From JADJPL01 sp041183125 (lineage in GTDB: Bacteria; Bacteroidota; Bacteroidia; Chitinophagales; Saprospiraceae): a stretch of DNA of 64,000 bases. Both the position numbers and the translations under genes were made by a program. The notes under the pieces were generated by a model that was given only the letters and a program-made list of their open reading frames with translations, had not been told where the DNA came from and made no database searches. Position 1 is the first letter of the stretch. Each line of letters opens with the position of its first letter. The DNA lies in assembly GCA_041183125.1 (NCBI GenBank), contig JBEGMH010000344.1, positions 1 through 64,000 of the forward strand, in the 5' to 3' direction. This document shows, piece after piece, positions 35,247-44,741 of the stretch.

Positions 35247-36362
35247 ATGAAGCACATCTATGTAGCCGCAACGAGCCAACACGTGGGCAAAACGACTACC
35301 ACGCTAGGACTGGTCGCAAACCTGAAAGGCCGGGGGTTCAATACGGGCTACTGCAAGCCTGTGGGGCAGAAATCCATCGCGTGGGACGGGCTTGTCGCGG
35401 ACAAAGACGCCGTGCTTTTTTCCGAGGTCATAGGCTTCAAGATAGACCCGGACATTCATAGCCCTGTGGTCTTGGGGCGAGGCGTGACCAAAGAATTTAT
35501 CGAAGACAGCAGTCGCTACCACTTTGAGGAGAAGTTGCTCCGTGCGCGCGACGTGCTGGAAAGCACGTATGACGTCGTCGTGTATGAAGGTACCGGGCAC
35601 CCCGGTGTCGGCAGCGTAGTCAACCTATCCAACGCAAGAGTGGCCAAGATGCTGAGCGCGGGCACTATCATGGTAGTCGAAGGCGGCATAGGCAGCACAA
35701 TTGATATGCTGAACATGTGCACCTCCCTGTTTCGGGAGGAACAAGTCCCTGTGCTGGGCGTGATTGTCAATAAAGTCAAGCCGGAGAAAATGGAGGAAGT
35801 GGAATACTACCTGTCCAGGAAGCTCCGGGACCTGGACCTGCCCCTGCTGGGCATCCTGCCCTACGACAACACGCTTTCCCTCCCCATTCTGGAAACGGTG
35901 CGCCAGGCCATTGACGGGAAGGTAGTGTTCAATGAAGAATACATGAACAACCGAGTAGAAGACATCATAGCAGGTTCCCTGGTAGAGGTAGATGAGTTCC
36001 GGATTTTTGAAAATATTTTGTTGGTCACCAGTATGAACCGCTTGAAAGAAGCGGTTACAAAGGTCGAAAGCGTGGCCAAGATTAAACGGGGCGGGCACTG
36101 CCCTTTATCGGGGGTCATCGTGACGAGCGACGGGAAACACGAGCGCTGGTTCGATCCGGCCGACCTATACAACCCCTACCTCATGCAGCATAAAGTGCCC
36201 GTTATCACCACCACGTTGGATACGTTCGGCTCGGTAGTGAAAATAAGCCGGATAGAAGTAAAAATCAACAATCGAACCCCCTGGAAATCCATGCGGGCGA
36301 TTGACTTAATCGGTCAATATGTTAACTTTGACGCGATTATGGACCGTTTCCACCTCAGATAG
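35247..36362 (+). CDS. P-loop ATPase related to the N-terminal part of phosphotransacetylase (DRTGG-type)
   Basis: This 371-residue protein starts at 35247 (MKHIYVAATSQHVGKTTTTL). The Walker A motif SQHVGKTTTT sits at residues 9-18 in a dethiobiotin-synthase/CobQ-like ATPase fold. VVYEGTGHPGVGSV and GTIMVVEGGIGSTIDMLNM follow, then LPLLGILPYDNTLSLPILET and a C-terminal domain resembling the regulatory DRTGG region of large Pta proteins. No phosphotransacetylase catalytic domain is fused, so it is not an acetate enzyme by itself. It may sense or bind a cofactor or nucleotide. The ATG at 35247 is chosen because the P-loop strand begins there. PurB follows 63 bp later. Confidence 0.75.
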   Translation: MKHIYVAATSQHVGKTTTTLGLVANLKGRGFNTGYCKPVGQKSIAWDGLVADKDAVLFSEVIGFKIDPDIHSPVVLGRGVTKEFIEDSSRYHFEEKLLRARDVLESTYDVVVYEGTGHPGVGSVVNLSNARVAKMLSAGTIMVVEGGIGSTIDMLNMCTSLFREEQVPVLGVIVNKVKPEKMEEVEYYLSRKLRDLDLPLLGILPYDNTLSLPILETVRQAIDGKVVFNEEYMNNRVEDIIAGSLVEVDEFRIFENILLVTSMNRLKEAVTKVESVAKIKRGGHCPLSGVIVTSDGKHERWFDPADLYNPYLMQHKVPVITTTLDTFGSVVKISRIEVKINNRTPWKSMRAIDLIGQYVNFDAIMDRFHLR

Positions 36363-36425
36363 GAAGAACAGACGGATTGTGAGGGGAAGATTGCCCCCGC
36401 TCAACCCGCCCCAAACCACAAAACT

Positions 36426-37760
36426 GTGCTCACTTCAATTTCCCCATTAGATGGGCGCTACGAGCGCCAAACCTCGGAACTCAGCGATTTTTTTTCCGAA
36501 TTTGCCTTGATCAGGTACCGGGTATTTGTTGAAATCCAGTATTTCATTGCCCTTTGCAGGATACCACTGCCCCAGTTGGCCGACGTCCCGAAGCAGGCCC
36601 TGGACGAACTGGTGCGGTTCACCAACCGCTTTTCTGTTGCCGACGCGGAGGCGGTCAAAGAAATAGAGCGCACGACGAACCACGACGTGAAGGCCGTCGA
36701 GTATTATTTAAAGGCTCACTTCCGTGAGGCTGGCCTCGGGAAGTATGCCGAGTTCATCCACTTTGGGCTCACCTCACAGGATATCAACAATACCGCCATC
36801 CCCCTGGGGCTGCGCAACGCATTGGACTACGTATTATACCCTGCCCTGGGACAATTGTCCGGGCATCTATCCAACCTTGCAGAAGCGTGGCACGAGGTTC
36901 CCATGCTGGCCCGTACGCACGGGCAACCCGCCTCCCCTACCCGTCTGGGCAAGGAAATCCGCGTATTCGCAGAGCGCCTCGAAGGACAGGTGGCCCTGCT
37001 ACAGGCCATCCCGCACCGGGCCAAATTTGGAGGTGCCACCGGAAATTTCAACGCCCATGCCGCCGCTTATCCGCACCTCGACTGGAAAGCCTTTGCCGAC
37101 GCCTTTGCCGAGCAGTACCTCGGGCTGGTGCGAACGGCGACTACCACCCAGATCGAGCCCTACGACCATCTGGCCGCCCAGTGCCATGCCCTGTCCCGCA
37201 TCAATACCATCTTGGTTGATTTTTGCCGCGACATCTGGGCATATATATCTATGGAGTACTTCAAACAGCGGATCGTTGCCGGAGAGGTGGGGTCTTCCGC
37301 TATGCCGCACAAAGTCAACCCGATAGATTTTGAAAACGCGGAAGGGAATTTGGGGCTTGCCAACGCCCTCTTTGCCCACTTAGCCGAAAAGCTGCCCGTT
37401 TCCCGTCTGCAGCGCGACCTGACCGACAGCACCGTTCTGCGCAACCTGGGCGTTCCGGTCGGCCATACCCTATTAGCCATCAAATCCATACAGAAGGGTT
37501 TGGGCAAGTTGCTCCTAAACGAGGCAAAGATACAGGAAGACCTCTCCTCCAACTGGGCTGTCGTGGCAGAAGCTATCCAGACGATCCTGCGGAGGGAGGG
37601 CTACCCGGAACCCTATGAAGCCCTCAAAGCCCTGACCCGCGGAAAGGACACTATTACACGGGAAGTGATACGGGATTTTGTGGACGAATTGGCCCTTCCG
37701 GAGAGCGTAAAGGCTGAAATAAAGGCAATTAGCCCTTTCAATTACACAGGTTTAGCGTAA
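36426..37760 (+). CDS. purB: adenylosuccinate lyase
   Basis: This 444-residue enzyme cleaves SAICAR and adenylosuccinate in purine synthesis, in the cytoplasm. The start LTSISPLDGRYERQTSELSD is typical, and it uses a GTG codon at 36426 because no ATG exists near the conserved first residues. The family signature GSSAMPHKVNPIDFENAEG is intact, as are TNHDVKAVEYYL, HFGLTSQDINNTA and ARTHGQPASPTRLGKEI. The region just before it (about 36372-36425) has a stretch resembling a worn copy of the intergenic repeat (AGACGGATTGTGAGGGG). It is followed by the helicase gene after 65 bp. Confidence 0.94.
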   Translation: MLTSISPLDGRYERQTSELSDFFSEFALIRYRVFVEIQYFIALCRIPLPQLADVPKQALDELVRFTNRFSVADAEAVKEIERTTNHDVKAVEYYLKAHFREAGLGKYAEFIHFGLTSQDINNTAIPLGLRNALDYVLYPALGQLSGHLSNLAEAWHEVPMLARTHGQPASPTRLGKEIRVFAERLEGQVALLQAIPHRAKFGGATGNFNAHAAAYPHLDWKAFADAFAEQYLGLVRTATTTQIEPYDHLAAQCHALSRINTILVDFCRDIWAYISMEYFKQRIVAGEVGSSAMPHKVNPIDFENAEGNLGLANALFAHLAEKLPVSRLQRDLTDSTVLRNLGVPVGHTLLAIKSIQKGLGKLLLNEAKIQEDLSSNWAVVAEAIQTILRREGYPEPYEALKALTRGKDTITREVIRDFVDELALPESVKAEIKAISPFNYTGLA

Positions 37761-37825
37761 GGCTGCGCGAGGGCGGATACGGGGCGCATATTGGTCGGCT
37801 GCTACAATTGTGCTATCATTGCAGT

Positions 37826-40800
37826 ATGACAAACGAAGTGATTGCCTCCGCGCTCTATCAGGAGCTACGAAAAATCCGGGATACCCCGGAAGAAGGTCCG
37901 TTGGAACAGGTCAAAGCGTACTACGGGTTGCTTCAGTCGCTGTTCATAGAGGTCACGCAGCAAGAGCGGATGCGGTTCAGCACGCTTTTCTCCCGTATAG
38001 CGTACGCTGCGCAAAAGCACCGCTTTCACCGACATCTTCTTTTCTACCTGCACGCCTTTCGAAAACAGTCGAAAGATATGCTTCGTTCCGGACGGCTCTA
38101 CGACGACAAGGCCTATCTACCGGAACTGGGCTATCGGGTGTTGTTGGAGTGCCTCCGGCAGCTCTTCCCCTTGGCCCTTGCCCCGGAGGAGGAATCCCTG
38201 TTGGCCTCTCCCTGGCCTTTCCCGCTAAAACCGGCCGAGATCACCGCGTTCAAGCCCTTTGCAAGGGTAGTTGCCCTGGCAGACCACCCTTCCCAGAAGC
38301 AGTTCCTTATCGTAGACGAACGCGAGCCCGATGAAGAACGGCGCATGCAGTACGACCTGGCGGAGAGCAACGAGACCTTCAACCCCACGGTTTCCCTCAT
38401 CAAACAGGTCTGCGGTTTCCCCGTCGTATTGCAGCTCCTCGACGTAGAAATAGACCAAAATGGCGTTTACCGCCCCAGGGCCCTCGTCTTAAACCCCGAC
38501 TACCTGGTAGATGTTACCGCCATCGCCGAGTGCTTCCGGGACAACACTACCCTGCCCGAGTCCTATCTGCTGCGCAAGTTCCTCGAAAAATCGAACCATC
38601 TTTCCCTGCTCCAGGGGCAAATTGCCAACTTGTTTTTAGATGAGCTCATCCACCACCCGGAAAGCGAATTTTCCTCCGTGTTCGCAAAAACGTTCCAGAT
38701 AAACCCCCTTCAATTTGCCGGAATTGAAGACGAGCAACTAAAACAACTGGTAGCCCAGTCGCGCACCCATTTTGACAACCTGAAGAAAGCCGTTCGGGAA
38801 GATCTGCCGGCAGAGGGGATCCAGCGGGCTTCCTGCTGCCTGGAACCCTCTTTCTACGCCCAGGAGTACGGTATCCAGGGACGTCTCGACCTGTTGTACC
38901 AGGAGGGTAAAAAGTCGGCTATCGTAGAGTTGAAGAGCGGCAAAATCTACAAGCCGAACCGATACGGCCTCAATGCCAATAATTACGTCCAGACCCTTTT
39001 GTACGATTTGCTCATCCGTTCCACCTTCGGCAAGCAGGCCGACCCACGAAATTACATCCTATATTCCTCCGAGTCTACCCGGGCCTTGCGCTATGCCCCG
39101 GTAGCCAAATCGCAACAGTACGAAGCGATGGCGGTGCGGAACCAGCTCCTGGGATACGAGTACCTACTGGCTGCTACCGGATCCAATTCCGTTTTGGGTA
39201 GGGGCGACTTGCTCGAGCAAGGTGAGCGTTTGCTCCGGATCGTGCGCTCACGGCAGAGCGAGGACCGCTTTTTCCGGGAGGATTCCCAGCGCTTCCTGTC
39301 CGCCGTAGAAGGGGCCGATGCAACGGAAAAGCGCTACTTTTTTGCCTTCTGCGGGTTCATTGCCCGCGAGCAACAATTGGCAAAAACGGGGATAGAAGGC
39401 GTAGAGAACGCAAATGGACAGGCAGCGCTGTGGCGAAACAGCACAGAAGAAAAAGAAGCCGACTTCGACATCCTGGCCCATTTGCGCATCCGGGAAAACC
39501 AAGCGGCGTCCGTACGGCCCCAGTTGTTGTTTGAGCGGACGGAGCGCACCAGTGCGATGGCCAATTTCCGGGAAGGCGACATTGCCATCCTGTACCCGCA
39601 CAGCGATGCTTCCCCTTTGTCCAACCAGCTTTTGAAGTGTACCCTCATCGAACTATCGCCCGAAACCGTGCGCGTAGAGCTACGCGCCCGCCAAACCAAC
39701 CCCGCTTTGTTTGAAAACAATGCGTCGTGGTGCCTCGAGCACGATCTCATGGACAACTCGTATGCCAACATGTACCGCTCGCTGTTCGAGTTCCTGACCG
39801 CAGACCCCATACAAAAGCAATGGCTGTTGGGCCGCAGTGCCCCCGGCCAGGACGAAGACCGGGGCATCCTGGAAAGCCCGCCCCAGGAGATGACCGTGGA
39901 ACAACGGGCGGTTTTTCAAAAAATGCTCTGCTCCAGGGATTATTTTCTCCTCTGGGGCCCGCCTGGTACGGGCAAGACCAGCGTCATGTTAAAACACCTG
40001 GCAGGCCACTGGCTCGCCAATGAGAGCGGCAACCTCCTGATCCTGGCGTTCACCAACCGCGCGGTGGACGAAATCTGCGCGGCGATAGAGTCCAACGGGC
40101 CGGAGGCCCGCGAGCAGTACCTGAGGATAGGTAGCCGCTACTCTACCGCACCTGCCTTTCAAGATCGGCTGCTGAGCGTGCAATCCGAACAAAGCCCACA
40201 GACCCGCAAGTCCGTGCTCGACCTGGTGCAAAAACACCGCATCATCGTGGGCACGGTGGCGTCTATCTCCGGGAAGCCCGAACTGTTCAAGCTAAAGGTA
40301 TTCGAACGGGCGGTCATAGACGAAGCCTCCCAAATTCCAGAGCCTATGCTGATCGGTTTGCTGACCCGGTTTGCACACGTCACGCTGATCGGCGACCACA
40401 AGCAGTTGCCGGCAGTGGTCGCCCAGCCCGAGGCATGGAGTGCGGTAGAAGATGCTGCTTTAAACGAGCTGGGCGTACACAACCTACGGAACTCGCTTTT
40501 TGAGCGCCTGTACCGACGGTGCCAGGCCAAAGGGTGGGAGCATGCCTATGCTTGTCTGTCGCACCAAGGCCGCATGCACCAAGCCATCATGGCCTTTCCC
40601 AACCGCTTTTTTTACGAAGGGCGCTTACAGACCCTTCCGGAAGGAAATGCGGGCTTTTTTGCACAAGTTGCTCGTGAACTCTTCCCTCAATCGGTCTGTA
40701 CGAATGCGTTTGAAGCCGCCCTGGCACAAAACCGGATGATCTTTGTGCCCGTGCCCTCGGAGCCAGGCCCGGGTACCAAAAAGACCAATGTCGCAGAGGC

Positions 40801-41209
40801 GGAAGCCGCCGCACGGATCTGCATCCGCCTGAAGGCCTTGTACGGGCGCTGTGGCAGAACGTGGCAAGCAGGGAGCCTAGGCGTTATTACGCCCTATCGC
40901 GCACAGATTGCACAAATTCGCCATGCGCTCCAATCCTTTGGTTTTGAAGGTGATTACCCCACTATTGACACGGTAGAGCGCTACCAGGGCGGTGCCCGGG
41001 ATGCCATTGTGCTCTCCTTGTGCGCCCATTCCGAACGCCAGTTGCGCAGCATTGGTTCCTTTTCCGAGGAAGGGGTTGACCGGAAGCTCAACGTGGCCCT
41101 CACCCGCGCCCGGGAACTCCTGATCGTGCTGGGAGACCCAGAGGTTCTTTCGAAGGTTGAATTATATCGAAACCTCATTTCCAATTGCTTATTGATCAAT
41201 AATTTATAA
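37826..41209 (+). CDS. large nuclease-helicase: PD-(D/E)XK domain plus SF1 (Upf1/DNA2-like) helicase
   Basis: This 1127-residue protein, counted from the ATG at 37826, has a DNA2-like order. After a helical N-terminus, a RecB-type nuclease core appears at about residues 350-400: GIQGRLDLLYQEGK, AIVELKSGKIYKPNRYG and YVQTLLYDLLI. The helicase half has Walker A WGPPGTGKTSVMLK (about 708-721), Walker B VIDEASQIPEPM, LIGDHKQLPAVV, then DTVERYQGGARDAIVLSLCA and LNVALTRARELLIVLGD, the Upf1/DNA2 hallmarks. No iron-sulfur cysteines are evident around the nuclease. It could process replication or recombination intermediates or act in defence. No restriction or defence gene is next to it, and purB precedes it in the same direction. 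Confidence 0.82.
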   Translation: MTNEVIASALYQELRKIRDTPEEGPLEQVKAYYGLLQSLFIEVTQQERMRFSTLFSRIAYAAQKHRFHRHLLFYLHAFRKQSKDMLRSGRLYDDKAYLPELGYRVLLECLRQLFPLALAPEEESLLASPWPFPLKPAEITAFKPFARVVALADHPSQKQFLIVDEREPDEERRMQYDLAESNETFNPTVSLIKQVCGFPVVLQLLDVEIDQNGVYRPRALVLNPDYLVDVTAIAECFRDNTTLPESYLLRKFLEKSNHLSLLQGQIANLFLDELIHHPESEFSSVFAKTFQINPLQFAGIEDEQLKQLVAQSRTHFDNLKKAVREDLPAEGIQRASCCLEPSFYAQEYGIQGRLDLLYQEGKKSAIVELKSGKIYKPNRYGLNANNYVQTLLYDLLIRSTFGKQADPRNYILYSSESTRALRYAPVAKSQQYEAMAVRNQLLGYEYLLAATGSNSVLGRGDLLEQGERLLRIVRSRQSEDRFFREDSQRFLSAVEGADATEKRYFFAFCGFIAREQQLAKTGIEGVENANGQAALWRNSTEEKEADFDILAHLRIRENQAASVRPQLLFERTERTSAMANFREGDIAILYPHSDASPLSNQLLKCTLIELSPETVRVELRARQTNPALFENNASWCLEHDLMDNSYANMYRSLFEFLTADPIQKQWLLGRSAPGQDEDRGILESPPQEMTVEQRAVFQKMLCSRDYFLLWGPPGTGKTSVMLKHLAGHWLANESGNLLILAFTNRAVDEICAAIESNGPEAREQYLRIGSRYSTAPAFQDRLLSVQSEQSPQTRKSVLDLVQKHRIIVGTVASISGKPELFKLKVFERAVIDEASQIPEPMLIGLLTRFAHVTLIGDHKQLPAVVAQPEAWSAVEDAALNELGVHNLRNSLFERLYRRCQAKGWEHAYACLSHQGRMHQAIMAFPNRFFYEGRLQTLPEGNAGFFAQVARELFPQSVCTNAFEAALAQNRMIFVPVPSEPGPGTKKTNVAEAEAAARICIRLKALYGRCGRTWQAGSLGVITPYRAQIAQIRHALQSFGFEGDYPTIDTVERYQGGARDAIVLSLCAHSERQLRSIGSFSEEGVDRKLNVALTRARELLIVLGDPEVLSKVELYRNLISNCLLINNL

Positions 41210-41560
41210 ACGCAATTTTCCGTTTCGCAACTTTTTTCCAACATTCGACCAAAAACATTTTTTTCTATCGAAAAAGGTGTATTTTAGCAGAATAAATTTG
41301 TTTTTACACACTCACTATGACGGTATATCTTTGGGCTACAAACCTTGTAAGTCCTTTGTTTGCGGGATGTTCACCCGAATATCCTGCCCGCCTGCCAGAC
41401 CAACTCTCCAGGGGGTTGGCGGTATTCCTCTCAAAGTACCCCATGGGCAAACTATCTCCACGGCATCCAGTCTGTAGTTCTCTACCCGTTGAATCGGGAA
41501 AGGATATTGATTTTACACAATGCTTAATTTTATAACTTCAAATCACTAAATTGTTTACGT
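41210..41560 (+). other. 351-bp upstream region of susC
   Basis: This gap holds two exact or near TAnnTTTG boxes (TAAATTTG at 41293-41300, TATCTTTG at 41326-41333) and a leader of about 220 nt. In the leader, CCAAC at 41400-41404 can pair with GTTGG about ten bases later. The frame at 41317-41535 has no start context or coding feel. I see no RNA gene. Confidence 0.45.
41302..41333 (+). promoter_or_regulatory. likely promoter of the susC-susD operon
   Basis: TATCTTTG (41326-41333) is an exact -7 box with a T-rich TTTT about 20 bp upstream. It leaves a leader of about 220 nt, long for this genome region and room for leader-level control. Confidence 0.4.
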
Positions 41561-44500
41561 ATGATTAAAATACCTAAACTAAGCAGGGGGCAAAACCTTC
41601 TCAATGCCTTGGGCATGAAGGGTTTAGCCTTGATTTTTGCTTTGTGCTCCTTCGCGGGCAGCCTTAGCGCCCAGACCGTTTCGGGCAAAGTCACGTCTGC
41701 TTCCGACGGCAGCCCTATCATCGGGGCTTCGATCTTGGAGAAAGGGACGACCAACGGTACGATTACCGACCTGGACGGCAATTTCAGCCTCCAACTCACA
41801 GCAGTGCCGGCCACACTGGAAGTCAGCTATATCGGCTACACTTCCCAGTCTGTAGCGGTGTCTTCCGCCCAGCAGAACCTGCAGATTTCCCTGGCGGAAG
41901 GTGCAGTGCTGGAAGAAGTAGTCGTGACTGCTTTGGGTATGAGCCGGGAAAAGAAAGCCCTGGCGTATTCCATCCAGCAGATCAAGGGCGAGATGGTCCA
42001 GGAAGTGCGCACCGCCAACGTAGGCAACGCGCTCACGGGTAAGATCGCCGGGGTGAACGTGTCTCCGCCCGCATCGGGCGCTGCTGGTTCCACGCGGGTC
42101 ATCATCCGGGGCGGTTCTTCCTTGGGCGGCAACGACCAGCCGCTGTACGTCGTGAACGGCGTGCCCATCGAAACCAGCAACTACGGCCAGGCCGGCTTGT
42201 GGGGCGGTAACGACGGTGGCGACGGCCTCGCCGCCATCAACCCGGACGATATTGAAAACATCTCCGTGCTCAAGGGCAACACGGCCGCGGCACTGTACGG
42301 CGCCCGTGCAGCCAACGGCGTCATCATCATCACGACCAAATCGGGTACGGCTCGCAAAGGCATTGGCGTTCAGTTCAACTCCAACCTGACGATGGACCGT
42401 GCCATTGACATGACCGACTTCCAGACGCAGTATGGCCAGGGCGTGCAGGGCAAGAAGTTCGCTTCCCAGGACGAGGCCCTCTCCAACTCCAGCCTTGCCT
42501 GGGGCGCCAAGTACGACGGGCTCAACACCATCCAGTTCGATGGCCAGAGCCGCCCGTACTCCTATTTAGGCGAAACGATCAACGATTTCTACCGCGATGG
42601 CTCCACGCTGAACAACTCCCTGTCCTTCTCCGGCGGGAACGAATCGGGCAACTACCGCCTGGCCGTATCCGACCTGCGCAACCAGGACGTTATGCCCAAC
42701 GCCAGCTTCAACCGCCAGACGGTGGCGCTGAACGTGAACAGCAAACTCAAAAAATTGACGCTGGGCGTCTCGGTCAACTACGCTTACCAGGATGCCAAGA
42801 ACCGCCCGCGCTTGTCCGACTCCCCGGGCAACGCCAACTTCGCCGTGGCTCTGAAGCCTCGGGAGATCCCGCTCAGCGCCATTATCGGCCCGGGTGAAAA
42901 GAAAGGCGCCGCTGCCGACCTGACGGAACTCCGCTTCCAGGGCAACACCTTCTCCACCAACCCGTACTGGGCAGCGTACCAGTTCTACCGCCGGGACATC
43001 TCCAACCGCTTGTTCGGAAATGTCTCTGCGCGCTACGACCTGACCAAGTGGCTCTACGTCATGGGCCGCGTAGGTACGGACTTCACCAACCGCGACGCCG
43101 CCAGCTCGGAAGCGTACGGTACCGCGTACAAGCCGCTCGGCGACTACAACGAGACCTTCGTCAACAGGAGGGAGAACAACTTCGAGGTCATGCTTGGCGG
43201 CCAGAAGCAGTTCAACGACATCTCCTTCGACTACCTGATCGGGGGCAACCGCATGCGCAACTTCAACGAGACCAAAGGTACGGGCGGCAACGACCTCGTC
43301 GTGCCTTTCTTCCACAGCGTCAACAACGTCAAGGCGCCAGGCCGCATCTACGGGTTCTCCCAGTTCGGCATCAACTCGGTGTATGCGTCTGCGAACGTAG
43401 GGTATAAGAACTGGTTGTACCTGAACCTCACCGGCCGTCAGGATCAGTTCTCCACGCTTTCTGCCGACAACAACTCCCTGACCTACCCGTCTGCCGGTGT
43501 GAGCGCCGTCCTCTCCGACGCCTTCAAACTGCCCGCGGCGATCAACTTCGCCAAAGTACGCGCCTCCTGGGCACAGGTGGGCGGCGGCGGCCCTGATCCG
43601 TACGCGCTCAACGTACAGTATGGCCTCCTGAGCGCACCGCACGGCTCGGCGAACGCCGGCCAGATCACCAACGGCTCGATCCCCAACCCGACGTTGAGCC
43701 CTTACACCTCCACGGAATTTGAAGTGGGTGCTGACCTGCGCCTGTTCAAGAACCGCGTCGGCCTCGACGTAGCCTACTACAACCGCACGACGACCAACGA
43801 CATCCTCAACGCGGGCATCTCCGCCACCTCCGGCTTCGGAAGCACCCAGATCAACGTGGGCGAGCTTGTCAACCGCGGGGTTGAGTTGATGCTGAACGTG
43901 GCTGCGGTCAGCAGCAGCAAGTTCAACTGGGACGTCACGCTCAACTTTGCCAACAACGTCAGCGAAGCGGTCAACCTGGGCAACAATGCCAAAGGGGAAC
44001 CCATCCAGTTCCTGAACTACAACGAGTCCCGCGTACGCCAGGGCGAGCGCGTGCGCCACATCGTGGGCGAACAGCTCGGTGCCATCGTAGGCTGGAAACA
44101 TGCCACCGATGCCAACGGGAACAAAATCTACACGGAAGACGGTATGCCCGTGCGCTCCGCCACGGCCAACAACATCCTCGGCTATGGCCGCCACCCGATC
44201 ACGGCGGGCTTGATCAACTCCTTCTCCTACAAGAACCTTACCCTTTCTTTCCTGATCGATATCCGCCAGGGCGGCTCTATCTTCTCGGGCACCAACTGGC
44301 TGGCATACCGTTGGGGCTTGCACCAGGAAACGCTCGAAGGGCGTGAAACGGGCATCAAAGTCAGCGGCGTGACCGCAGCCGGCGCACCGGTCAACGTAAC
44401 GGTACCGGTTACCCGTCTGTCGGACTACTGGTCCCGCTACAGCGACATCACCGAAAACATCGTGTACGACGCTTCTTTTGCAAAATTAAGGGAACTGGCC

Positions 44501-44716
44501 ATTGGCTTCAAACTGCCGAAGAGCGCCTTGAAAAAGCTGCCGATCGAAAGTATGGCCATCCAGGTGGTTGGCAGGAACCTCGCCCTGCTGTGGTCCAGCG
44601 TTCCGAACATCGACCCGGAATCCGCATACTCCAACTCGGGTGCCGACCAGGGCCTGGAGTTCTTTGCGATGCCGCTGTCCAGGAACGTGGGGATCAACCT
44701 CTCTGTAGGCTTCTAA
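41561..44716 (+). CDS. SusC/RagA-type TonB-linked outer-membrane transporter
   Basis: This 1051-residue protein has a signal peptide ending LSAQT. A carboxypeptidase-regulatory-like domain follows (about 40-120: VSGKVTSASDGSPIIGASIL, DLDGNFSLQL), then EEVVVTALGMSREKKALAYS, the plug (GNALTGKIAGVNVSPPASGA, RGGSSLGGNDQPLYVVNGVP), and a long beta-barrel. It brings a solute across the outer membrane with a SusD lid and TonB energy. The start at 41561 gives the expected signal peptide. Third codon positions are strongly C-rich compared with the flanking genes, suggesting high expression, and this creates a long antisense frame that I do not call. susD follows 25 bp later. No substrate can be read directly. 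Confidence 0.96.
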   Translation: MIKIPKLSRGQNLLNALGMKGLALIFALCSFAGSLSAQTVSGKVTSASDGSPIIGASILEKGTTNGTITDLDGNFSLQLTAVPATLEVSYIGYTSQSVAVSSAQQNLQISLAEGAVLEEVVVTALGMSREKKALAYSIQQIKGEMVQEVRTANVGNALTGKIAGVNVSPPASGAAGSTRVIIRGGSSLGGNDQPLYVVNGVPIETSNYGQAGLWGGNDGGDGLAAINPDDIENISVLKGNTAAALYGARAANGVIIITTKSGTARKGIGVQFNSNLTMDRAIDMTDFQTQYGQGVQGKKFASQDEALSNSSLAWGAKYDGLNTIQFDGQSRPYSYLGETINDFYRDGSTLNNSLSFSGGNESGNYRLAVSDLRNQDVMPNASFNRQTVALNVNSKLKKLTLGVSVNYAYQDAKNRPRLSDSPGNANFAVALKPREIPLSAIIGPGEKKGAAADLTELRFQGNTFSTNPYWAAYQFYRRDISNRLFGNVSARYDLTKWLYVMGRVGTDFTNRDAASSEAYGTAYKPLGDYNETFVNRRENNFEVMLGGQKQFNDISFDYLIGGNRMRNFNETKGTGGNDLVVPFFHSVNNVKAPGRIYGFSQFGINSVYASANVGYKNWLYLNLTGRQDQFSTLSADNNSLTYPSAGVSAVLSDAFKLPAAINFAKVRASWAQVGGGGPDPYALNVQYGLLSAPHGSANAGQITNGSIPNPTLSPYTSTEFEVGADLRLFKNRVGLDVAYYNRTTTNDILNAGISATSGFGSTQINVGELVNRGVELMLNVAAVSSSKFNWDVTLNFANNVSEAVNLGNNAKGEPIQFLNYNESRVRQGERVRHIVGEQLGAIVGWKHATDANGNKIYTEDGMPVRSATANNILGYGRHPITAGLINSFSYKNLTLSFLIDIRQGGSIFSGTNWLAYRWGLHQETLEGRETGIKVSGVTAAGAPVNVTVPVTRLSDYWSRYSDITENIVYDASFAKLRELAIGFKLPKSALKKLPIESMAIQVVGRNLALLWSSVPNIDPESAYSNSGADQGLEFFAMPLSRNVGINLSVGF

Positions 44717-44741
44717 TTTGTTAAACTCTAATCTTTTGCAA

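Noticed and set aside
41317..41535. Small protein gene in the susC leader
   Set aside because: No start context, no conserved motif, and it overlaps the predicted promoter.
42566..44323. 585-codon open frame antisense to susC
   Set aside because: A shadow of the C-rich third positions of susC. The translation is Val/Gly/Arg-rich without motifs.
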